This document shows, one piece after another, positions 49,720-56,798 of a stretch of 64,000 nucleotides of DNA; the stretch's first letter is position 1, and every line of letters starts with the position of its first letter. Both the position numbers and the translations under genes were made by a program. The stretch covers positions 1,922,001 through 1,986,000 of the forward strand of contig NZ_CP026652.1 in the NCBI RefSeq assembly GCF_002946835.1, in the 5' to 3' direction. Source of the DNA: Streptomyces dengpaensis. Lineage in GTDB: Bacteria > Actinomycetota > Actinomycetes > Streptomycetales > Streptomycetaceae. Below the pieces are notes generated by a model. That model worked only from the letters and a program-made list of their open reading frames with translations. It made no database searches and was not told the DNA's origin.

Positions 49720-50442
49720 TCAGACCATCTCGTCCGCCAACTGGCGCATGGGCCATGCCCCGTCGACCACCGCGTCCGTGTCGCCCTTGCGGCGCAGGAA
49801 GCTCTGGAAGTCGGCCGCCCATTCCGCGTACCACCCGATCTGGCGGCGGTGCAGCTCGGCGGGGCCGAGGGCCGCGACCTTCGGGTGGCGGCCGGCTATC
49901 GCGCAGGCGAGCCGGGCCGCGGCGAGCGCGTCGGCCGAGGCGTCGTGTGCGGAGTCCAGCGCCACCCCGTACTCCGTGCAGACCGCTTCGAGATTGCGCT
50001 TGCCCCGGCGGTAGCGGTCCACCGAGCGGTCGATGGTGTACGGGTCGATGACCGGGGCGGGGTCGATGCCGCCGAGCCGCTCGCGCAGCGACGGCAGTCC
50101 GTACCGCCGCAGTTCGGCGGAGAGCAGAGTCAGGTCGAAGGCCGCGTTGTACGCGACGACCGGGACGCCCGTCTTCCAGTGGGCGACGAGGGCGCCCGCG
50201 ATCGCGTCGGCGACCTGGTCGGCGGGCCTGCCTTCCGCTGCCGCCCGCTCGTTCGAGATCCCGTGCACCGCCACCGCGTCCGCCGGGATCTCCACGCCCG
50301 GATCGGCCAGCCATTCGCGGCGCCCCATCGGCTCTCCGCCCTTGACCTCTATCACGGCCCCCGTGACGATGCGCGCCTCGCGCGGATCCGTCCCTGTCGT
50401 TTCCAGGTCGAAGCCGATCAGCAGCTCCCGGTGCCAGCCCAT
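49720..50442 (-). CDS. DnaQ-like 3'-5' exonuclease
   Basis: Encodes 240 residues from an ATG behind AAGGGGG. DEDDh exonuclease motifs: LLIGFDLETTGTDPREARIV (ExoI), VVAYNAAFDLTLLSAELRRY (ExoII) and HDASADALAAARLACAIAGR (ExoIII, with the His). It resembles the epsilon-type exonuclease of Streptomyces that is separate from DNA polymerase III and probably works in repair or proofreading. Confidence 0.9.
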   Translation of the reverse strand: MGWHRELLIGFDLETTGTDPREARIVTGAVIEVKGGEPMGRREWLADPGVEIPADAVAVHGISNERAAAEGRPADQVADAIAGALVAHWKTGVPVVAYNAAFDLTLLSAELRRYGLPSLRERLGGIDPAPVIDPYTIDRSVDRYRRGKRNLEAVCTEYGVALDSAHDASADALAAARLACAIAGRHPKVAALGPAELHRRQIGWYAEWAADFQSFLRRKGDTDAVVDGAWPMRQLADEMV

Positions 50443-50608
50443 GCGTGGCCCCCCTTCTTCGTGGTGCTTTCCCCCAGTGGTCTCCACGATCCCATGAGCC
50501 ACTGACAATCCGAGGACCGCGTTCCGCTGAGCGAGACCTACCGGGCCGTTCCGCGCCGTACCGGGTCTTACCGGGCTCCCGCACTCCGAGCTCCAGGGGC
50601 CCTGAAGG

Positions 50609-51847
50609 TCAGGACACAGGCCGCGAATCCGCCCAAGCCACCTCGAACTCCTCGCGGTAGGTAGGGAAAAGCCCTTCCTCGCCAGGTTCATCCGGTTTGA
50701 CCACGCGGCTGCCGCCGCGCAGTACGAGCACCGGTGTCTCCATGCCGCGCGTACGGCGCAGATACGACTGCACGACCGCGATGCCGTCCGAGCCGTCGCT
50801 GTCCACGAGGTAGGCGGTGAAGCGGGGCGTCTCGTCGAAGACCTGGATCTCGAAGGCGCCCGGGTCGCGCAGCCGGGACCGCACCCGGCGCATGTGCAGG
50901 ATGTTCATCTCGACGGCGCGGCTCAACTCGCCCCGCTTGATGCCGAGTTCGCGCTCGCGGCGCTTCACCGCGCTGGACGCGGGGTTCAGGAACAGCAGCC
51001 GCACCCGGCAGCCGGACTCGGCGAGGCGTACGAGCCGCCGTCCGGAGAAGTTCTGCACCAGCAGGTTCAGGCCGATGCCGATGGCGTCGAGGCGGCGGGC
51101 GCCGCCGAAGAGGTCCTCGGCGGGGAACTGGCGCAGTAACCGCACCCGGTCCGAGTGCACGCCGACCACGTCCGCGTACCGGTCGCCGACCAGGTCCTCC
51201 ACGGCGTCGACGGGCAGCCGGCGCGCGGAGGGCACGTCGCCGCCGGCGCCGAGTACCTCCAGGAGTTTCGCCGCGGCCCGTTCGGCCTGGCTCAGGACGG
51301 CCTCGGACAGGGCCCGGTTGCGGGAGACCACGTTCCGGGTGACTTCCAGTTCGTCCAGGGCGAGTTCGAGGTCCCGGCGCTCGTCGAAGTAGGGCTCGAA
51401 GCACGGCCAGTGCTGCACCATCAGCTCGCGCAGCTGCGGCAAGGTGAGGAAGCTGAGCACATTGTCGTCGGCCGGGTCGAGCAAGTACCCCTTGCGGCGG
51501 CTGACTTCGCGCACGGCGACGGCGCGCTGCACCCACTCCTGTCCGGCGGGCCCGGCCGCGGCGATCACCCAGTCATCGCCGTGGACGGGTTCGTAGATGG
51601 GGCGGAGAACAGCGGCCACGACCGCACGCAGCCGCTGTTCGACCAGGTTCAGCCAGATGTAGGCACGCCCGGCTCGCTGGGCGCGCGTACGCACCTCGCG
51701 CCAGGCGTCGGCACCCCAGTCGAGCTCCGGCCCGATCGATCCCATCTCCATCGGCCGTGCCAGGGACACCGCGCCGGGTGGGACATCTGTGGAGTTCCCC
51801 TCGTGACCCTCGTCACCAGGAGGCAACTCCAGCCCTCCCGAGCCCAC
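50609..51847 (-). CDS. SAV2148-type HEPN-domain protein
   Basis: Encodes 412 residues from the GTG at 51847. The frame stays open to 52063, but that part is a palindromic repeat, not protein. The sequence matches the streptomycete family I know as SAV2148: SIGPELDWGADAWREVRTRA, IYEPVHGDDWVIAAAGPAGQ, LMVQHWPCFEPYFDERRDLE and MNILHMRRVRSRLRDPGAFE. The first part is helical and is called HEPN. HEPN domains are RNases in toxin or defence systems, but the R-x4-6-H motif is not obvious here. Function unknown. Confidence 0.8.
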   Translation of the reverse strand: MGSGGLELPPGDEGHEGNSTDVPPGAVSLARPMEMGSIGPELDWGADAWREVRTRAQRAGRAYIWLNLVEQRLRAVVAAVLRPIYEPVHGDDWVIAAAGPAGQEWVQRAVAVREVSRRKGYLLDPADDNVLSFLTLPQLRELMVQHWPCFEPYFDERRDLELALDELEVTRNVVSRNRALSEAVLSQAERAAAKLLEVLGAGGDVPSARRLPVDAVEDLVGDRYADVVGVHSDRVRLLRQFPAEDLFGGARRLDAIGIGLNLLVQNFSGRRLVRLAESGCRVRLLFLNPASSAVKRRERELGIKRGELSRAVEMNILHMRRVRSRLRDPGAFEIQVFDETPRFTAYLVDSDGSDGIAVVQSYLRRTRGMETPVLVLRGGSRVVKPDEPGEEGLFPTYREEFEVAWADSRPVS

Positions 51848-51883
51848 CCGCGCACCGCCTTCCGCTCCCCCGAGCTCTCCCGA

Positions 51884-52057
51884 GGGGCCTGGCGTCACAT
51901 TCCCGTCTGCCCTGGGACGTCTGGCACGCGCATCTGCGGCGTTGTCGTCGGTCAACGACGCTCCGCGTCGCCTCCCTCCTCCGCCTTGCAGCTGCACGCA
52001 CCAGACGCCCCAGGGCCCGCCCTTCGGGCGAACGACGGGAATGTGACGCCAGGCCCC
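51884..52057. repeat. 174-bp palindromic element with 24-bp perfect ends
   Basis: The ends at 51884-51907 and 52034-52057 are exact inverted repeats of 24 bases (starting GGGGCCTGGCGTCACATT). Inside, CCCTGGGACGTCTGG (51910-51924) pairs with 52001-52015 with one mismatch. There is no coding capacity and no obvious target duplication. It lies in front of the HEPN gene, so it could affect that promoter. It resembles dispersed Streptomyces intergenic repeats. Confidence 0.7.
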
Positions 52058-52123
52058 ACTCAACGATCAAGGAAGGGTACTCCGGGAGCGGTGGGCGGTG
52101 CAGCCCGATGGACAGGTCGTTTC

Positions 52124-53455
52124 TCAACTACCGTTTTCCACATGCCCGTTCTGGTCGGCGAGCTCGGCCGGAGTGAGCGGATTCATAGCGGTGACGTCGC
52201 GCGGGGCGATGGAGAAGCCCTGCCAGTGGACCGGCATGGGCTGCTGGTCCTCGTCGCGGGCTATGTGGTGGAAACCCACGTTGACCCAGACGACCGGGTG
52301 GGTGAGGCTCTGCCCGTTGGCCCACTTGTCGACGGACGCGCCATGCCCGGCACCGCAGTTGTGCGGGTTGTTGCCAGCGAACTGTTCACACTTGTTGTAG
52401 TCGGTGAAGTAGACGTCGTGCCGGGTGAAGCCGCGTCCCGGGTACTTGCTGGTGGGGCCCTGGACGATCTCGTACGACCGCGCGTGCCCGTCCTTGTTCT
52501 TGCCGGCCGTGCTGACCACCCGCCACCAGCGCATGTTCTTGGCGTCCCCCGCGAGTTCCTTGGTGACGGCGGTGCGGGTGGTCTTGTTGGTCGGTGCCTC
52601 CTGGCCGCGGGCGGGCGGGCTGACCGTCGAGTCGTACTGCTCGATCTTCGTCTTGGAGGAGCCGTCGAGGCCGAAGTTCAGGCGCCAGAAGACGTTGTGG
52701 CTGTGGCTGGTGGCGTAGGCCCTGGCGCCCTTGCCGATGGGCCAGCCGCGACCGTCGCCGGCGTCGTAGTCGCTGGGCGAGAGGCTGCCGGTCGCGCCGA
52801 CGTTCATGGTGATCGTGCCGTCGTCCTGGAAGCGCCACTCGGTCATGTACTCGTACCAGCCGACCTGGTTGACGGTGTAGACCAGCAGGTCCTTGCCCTG
52901 TGCCTGGTAGACCTTGCCGGGCGAGTCGCCCTGCATGCGGTACGCGTGGCCGCGGGAACGGGTCGTGGTGCACAGGCCCTTGACGTTCGGGTGCTGGGGG
53001 TCCCAGGCGTCCGGCACCTTCACGCTCTTGATGGTGCCGCCAGGGCATTCGCCCGGCGCCAGGTTCATCAGGCCCTGGGCGAACCCGAAGCCCGTCAGGT
53101 CGTCGTACTCGACGCTTCCGTCGTCGTACGGCACGTGGATCTGGCCGAGCTTGGCGCTGCCGAGGACCTTGATCGGGGCGGCCTCACCCTTGGGCTGGTA
53201 GGAGATGTTCTCCAGGACGAGCCCGGCCTTGCTCTCGTAGTGCCAGCACATCCGCCAGGTGGTGCCGGTGGAGAGCTGCTGCTCGATGCGGTACGCGGCG
53301 CTGCACTGGGCGGCCGCCGCGGGCGCCGCCTTGGGGGCCGACTTCGGCTGGGCGGCGGCCGGTCCCGCGCCGGTCGCCGCGCCCGCGGCCAGCGCGGCCA
53401 CCGAGAGACCCACGGCCGCCCGCCTGCGGGCACGGCTGATTCTGTTCACGTGCAT
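52124..53455 (-). CDS. secreted copper amine oxidase-like catalytic domain
   Basis: Encodes 443 residues with a signal peptide (RRAAVGLSVAALAAGAATG). It corresponds only to the catalytic domain of copper amine oxidases. The active-site Asp region is around residue 119 (VEYDDLTGFGFAQGLMNL), the cofactor tyrosine position is VGWYEYMTEWRFQDDGTI (Y201), and the copper ligands are HSH (251-253) and a His of VGFHHIARDEDQQPMPVHW (396 or 397). The residue before the cofactor Tyr, normally Asn, is Trp. The N2/N3 domains are missing here and appear to be encoded by the gene just upstream. Extracellular amine oxidation is likely but unproven. Confidence 0.75.
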   Translation of the reverse strand: MHVNRISRARRRAAVGLSVAALAAGAATGAGPAAAQPKSAPKAAPAAAAQCSAAYRIEQQLSTGTTWRMCWHYESKAGLVLENISYQPKGEAAPIKVLGSAKLGQIHVPYDDGSVEYDDLTGFGFAQGLMNLAPGECPGGTIKSVKVPDAWDPQHPNVKGLCTTTRSRGHAYRMQGDSPGKVYQAQGKDLLVYTVNQVGWYEYMTEWRFQDDGTITMNVGATGSLSPSDYDAGDGRGWPIGKGARAYATSHSHNVFWRLNFGLDGSSKTKIEQYDSTVSPPARGQEAPTNKTTRTAVTKELAGDAKNMRWWRVVSTAGKNKDGHARSYEIVQGPTSKYPGRGFTRHDVYFTDYNKCEQFAGNNPHNCGAGHGASVDKWANGQSLTHPVVWVNVGFHHIARDEDQQPMPVHWQGFSIAPRDVTAMNPLTPAELADQNGHVENGS

Positions 53456-53516
53456 GAAGAGGTGACTCCCTTACAGGAGGAGCAAGTTGGAAAAGTGAAC
53501 TGACGGCGGTCCGGGC

Positions 53517-54338
53517 TCAGTCGAGCTTGCCGACCTTGCCGGCGCTCAGGTCGACGATGAGCGAGCGTGCGTCGACCCACGGCCCGTTCTTGACCTTCGG
53601 GAACAGCCGCACGCAGCGATGCTCGCCGCACTTGTCGAGGAGCGCGGGCTGCGCGCCCGGAGCGGCCCGGTACACCGCGGCGGCGAGCTGCAGCTGGTCC
53701 GGGGAGGTGAGCTCCTTGTCCGTGGCGTCCTTGTAGTCCGCCTTCAGGCCCGCGCCCAGCGGGTCGGCGATCAGGATCCGGGCGGCCTCGTTCTGCTCGG
53801 CACGGCTCAAGGGCGGCTGGACCCCGCGCTGGGTGCCGGTCCGCTCGACCTTCCCGGTGTCGAGGTTGACGGTCTTGGTGACGAGCGTGTCGTCCTTGTA
53901 GTCGTAGAACGTCACGTCGGCGCGACGGGGCGCTTCCGGGTCGTCCAGTTCTCCGGTCTCCGGCTCGGCGAGGTCGACGCTGAGGCGCTGCGGGCCGCGC
54001 TCGCCCTCGGCGTTCTCGCTGGAGTTGAACAGCTGCCGGCTGACCGCGATCCGCTCGACCCGCTTCATCTCGTCGTCTGTCAGCGGGTCGCGGCCCTCGC
54101 CCTTCTCCCCCTGGGCCGGCGCCTGCTCGACGACGCCCGGCTGGACCGCCGCCCGCCCCTGCTCTCCGGCCTGCTGTCCCTCCTCCTGCGACGTCCCCGT
54201 GCCGCCCCGGGCCCCGCCCGAGTCATCGGCCCCCGCCGTGCCCGGCAGGGTGATTCCGGCCATCACGGCCGTCCCGGCCACCGCGATGGCCGCACCTGCC
54301 ACCACCTTGCCCAGATGGCGGTGCACTATCTTGCGCAC
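53517..54338 (-). CDS. secreted protein resembling copper amine oxidase N-terminal domains
   Basis: Encodes 273 residues with signal peptide (AGAAIAVAGTAVMAGITLPG). After a low-complexity linker (residues 40-80) come DPLTDDEMKRVERIAVSRQL, RADVTFYDYKDDTLVTKTVN and GVQPPLSRAEQNEAARILIA. This resembles the N2 (HPL..LT..E) and N3 (R...V..YD...., GVQPP....E) domains of copper amine oxidases. The catalytic domain is absent. The gene lies 61 bases upstream of the gene for that domain, on the same strand. Together they would make one enzyme in two chains (inference). Confidence 0.6.
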   Translation of the reverse strand: MRKIVHRHLGKVVAGAAIAVAGTAVMAGITLPGTAGADDSGGARGGTGTSQEEGQQAGEQGRAAVQPGVVEQAPAQGEKGEGRDPLTDDEMKRVERIAVSRQLFNSSENAEGERGPQRLSVDLAEPETGELDDPEAPRRADVTFYDYKDDTLVTKTVNLDTGKVERTGTQRGVQPPLSRAEQNEAARILIADPLGAGLKADYKDATDKELTSPDQLQLAAAVYRAAPGAQPALLDKCGEHRCVRLFPKVKNGPWVDARSLIVDLSAGKVGKLD

Positions 54339-54516
54339 ATTTCCCCCTACTCCCCCTATGTCATCAGGAGTCGTTTGAGCCCCACTGGTTCGGCATACGC
54401 CGTATGCCTGGTCACCGGGTAAGAGGGACGTAAGTCATAGGAGGTTCCATCACTTTCGGGGACACTCGGCTCGGAGTCGCCCCCAGGGGCACGGCACTAC
54501 TGGAAGAGTCATATCC

Positions 54517-56625
54517 ATGCAGGTCTGGCCTGGAGAGGCATATCCACTCGGTGCCACGTACGACGGCGCCGGGACCAATTTCGCGGTCTTCTCGGAGGCC
54601 GCAGACCGTATCGAGCTGTGTCTGCTGCACGACGACGGCTCGGAGACGGCGGTGGAGCTGCGCGAGACCGACGCCTTCGTGCGGCACGCCTATCTGCCGG
54701 GGATCATGCCCGGACAGCGGTACGGCTTCCGGGTGCACGGGCCGTACGCGCCCGAGCGCGGCCAGCGCGCCAACTCGGCAAAGCTGCTGCTGGATCCGTA
54801 CGCGCGCGCCGTCAGCGGCTCGGTGAAGTGGGGCGAGGAGGTGTACGGCTATCCCTTCGGGGCCCCCGACAAGCGCAACGACCTGGACTCGGCCCCGCAC
54901 ACGATGTCGTCGGTCGTGGTCAATCCGTACTTCGACTGGGGCGACGACCGGCGCCCGCGCACCGAGTACCACCACACGGTGATCTACGAGGCCCATGTGA
55001 AGGGCCTCACGATGCAGCATCCGGCGCTGCCCGACGAGCTGCGCGGCACCTACGCGGCCCTGGCGCACCCGGCGATCATCGAGCACCTGACGGAACTGGG
55101 CGTCACCGCGCTGGAGCTGATGCCCGTACACCAGTTCGTGAACGACCACCGTCTGGTGGAGATGGGCCTCAGTAACTACTGGGGCTACAACACGATCGGA
55201 TTCTTCGCGCCGCACAACGCGTACGCCTCCTGGGGCGACCGCGGTCAGCAGGTCCTGGAGTTCAAGTCGGCGGTCCGGGCGCTGCACGAGGCCGGGATCG
55301 AGGTCATCCTCGACGTGGTCTACAACCACACGGCCGAGGGCAACCACCTGGGTCCGACGCTGTCCTTCAGGGGCCTCGACAACGCGTCGTACTACCGCCT
55401 GGCGGACGACCCCCGCTACTACATGGACACCACGGGAACCGGCAACTCCCTCCTGATGCGCTCCCCGCACGTGCTCCAGCTGATCATGGACTCGCTGCGC
55501 TACTGGGTCACCGAGATGCACGTCGACGGGTTCCGCTTCGACCTCGCGGCCACGCTGGCGAGGCAGTTCCACGAGGTGGACCGGCTGTCGTCGTTCTTCG
55601 ACCTCGTCCAGCAGGACCCGGTGGTCTCCCAGGTGAAGCTGATCGCCGAGCCCTGGGACGTCGGCGAGGGCGGCTACCAGGTGGGCAACTTCCCGCCGCT
55701 GTGGACCGAGTGGAACGGCAAGTACCGCGACACCGTACGGGACCTGTGGCGCGGCGAGCCGCGCACGCTGGCGGAGTTCGCGTCCCGGCTCACGGGCTCG
55801 TCGGACCTCTACCAGGACGACGGCCGCCGTCCGCTCGCCTCCATCAACTTCGCGACCTGTCACGACGGCTTCACGCTGCACGACCTCGTCTCGTATAACA
55901 ACAAGCACAACCAGGCCAACGGCGAGGACAACCGCGACGGCGAGAGCCACAACCGGTCCTGGAACTGCGGCGCGGAGGGCGACACCGACGACGAGAACGT
56001 CCTGGCCCTGCGGGCACGCCAGATGCGCAACTTCATCGCGACGCTGATGCTCTCCCAGGGCGTGCCGATGCTCAGCCACGGCGACGAGTTCGCGCGCAGC
56101 CAGGGGGGCAACAACAACGCGTACTGCCAGGACAGCGAGCTGGCCTGGGTGCGGTGGCCCGAGGGCGACTGCGAGCTGCTCGACTTCACGCGCGCGATGG
56201 TGTGGCTGCGGCGCGACCATCCCGTCTTCCGGCGGCGCCGCTTCTTCCACGGGCGGCCCGTTCAGGGCACGCACGACGAGCTGTCCGACATCGCGTGGTT
56301 CACCCCGGAGGGCACGGAGATGACCCAGCGCGACTGGGGCTCCGCCCAGGCACGGGCGCTGTCGGTCTTCCTCAACGGCAACGCGATCTCCGAGCCGGGC
56401 CCGCGCGGGGAGCGCATCCCCGACGACTCCTTCCTGCTGATGTTCAACGCCTCACCGAAACCCCTGGAGTTCGTGGTACCGGTCAACCACGGGCGCCAGT
56501 GGCAGGTCGTCGTCGACACGGCCCGCCCGGAGGGCGTGACACCGGGCACCGGCGCCAAGGTCCAGGCCGGCGACCGGCTGACCCTGACCGACCGGAGCCT
56601 GACAGTGTTGCAGCGGCCTGCCTAG
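54517..56625 (+). CDS. glgX: glycogen debranching enzyme
   Basis: Encodes 702 residues. GH13 isoamylase-type enzyme that cleaves alpha-1,6 branches of glycogen/limit dextrin in the cytoplasm. N-terminal carbohydrate-binding fold (YPLGATYDGAGTNFAVFSEA); catalytic motifs VILDVVYNHTAEG, HVDGFRFDLAATLARQFH (nucleophile Asp), KLIAEPWDVGEGGYQVG (acid/base Glu) and FATCHDGFTLHDLVSYN (third Asp). GGAAGAG precedes the ATG. With treY and treZ it provides maltodextrins for trehalose. Confidence 0.96.
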   Translation: MQVWPGEAYPLGATYDGAGTNFAVFSEAADRIELCLLHDDGSETAVELRETDAFVRHAYLPGIMPGQRYGFRVHGPYAPERGQRANSAKLLLDPYARAVSGSVKWGEEVYGYPFGAPDKRNDLDSAPHTMSSVVVNPYFDWGDDRRPRTEYHHTVIYEAHVKGLTMQHPALPDELRGTYAALAHPAIIEHLTELGVTALELMPVHQFVNDHRLVEMGLSNYWGYNTIGFFAPHNAYASWGDRGQQVLEFKSAVRALHEAGIEVILDVVYNHTAEGNHLGPTLSFRGLDNASYYRLADDPRYYMDTTGTGNSLLMRSPHVLQLIMDSLRYWVTEMHVDGFRFDLAATLARQFHEVDRLSSFFDLVQQDPVVSQVKLIAEPWDVGEGGYQVGNFPPLWTEWNGKYRDTVRDLWRGEPRTLAEFASRLTGSSDLYQDDGRRPLASINFATCHDGFTLHDLVSYNNKHNQANGEDNRDGESHNRSWNCGAEGDTDDENVLALRARQMRNFIATLMLSQGVPMLSHGDEFARSQGGNNNAYCQDSELAWVRWPEGDCELLDFTRAMVWLRRDHPVFRRRRFFHGRPVQGTHDELSDIAWFTPEGTEMTQRDWGSAQARALSVFLNGNAISEPGPRGERIPDDSFLLMFNASPKPLEFVVPVNHGRQWQVVVDTARPEGVTPGTGAKVQAGDRLTLTDRSLTVLQRPA

Positions 56626-56642
56626 GCGGGCGCGTTCGCTGG

Positions 56643-56747
56643 GGGCATGCGCGCGTGAGGCTCGTTTTCGGGCACGCGCGCGTGAGGCTCGTTTTCGGGC
56701 GCACGCGCGCGTGGGACTCGTCTTTTCGGTGCACGCGCGCGTGCACG
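56643..56747. repeat. 27-bp repeats and 18-bp palindrome between glgX and treY
   Basis: Two 27-base units, GGGCATGCGCGCGTGAGG... and GGGCACGCGCGCGTGAGG..., each ending CTCGTTTTC, start at 56643 and 56670. A third degenerate unit is at 56697. The array ends in the exact palindrome GTGCACGCGCGCGTGCAC at 56729-56746, 53 bases before the treY start. The T-runs may give transcription termination after glgX, and the palindrome may be an operator. Confidence 0.75.
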
Positions 56748-56798
56748 TATGCAGGCGTCGATGACACGAAAGGCGGCGGGGCGGGTACGTAGGTTCGC

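Noticed and set aside
51848..52063. Longer start for the HEPN gene at 52063.
   Set aside because: The extra 72 codons lie in and beside a palindromic repeat element, and the family's known N-terminus begins after it.
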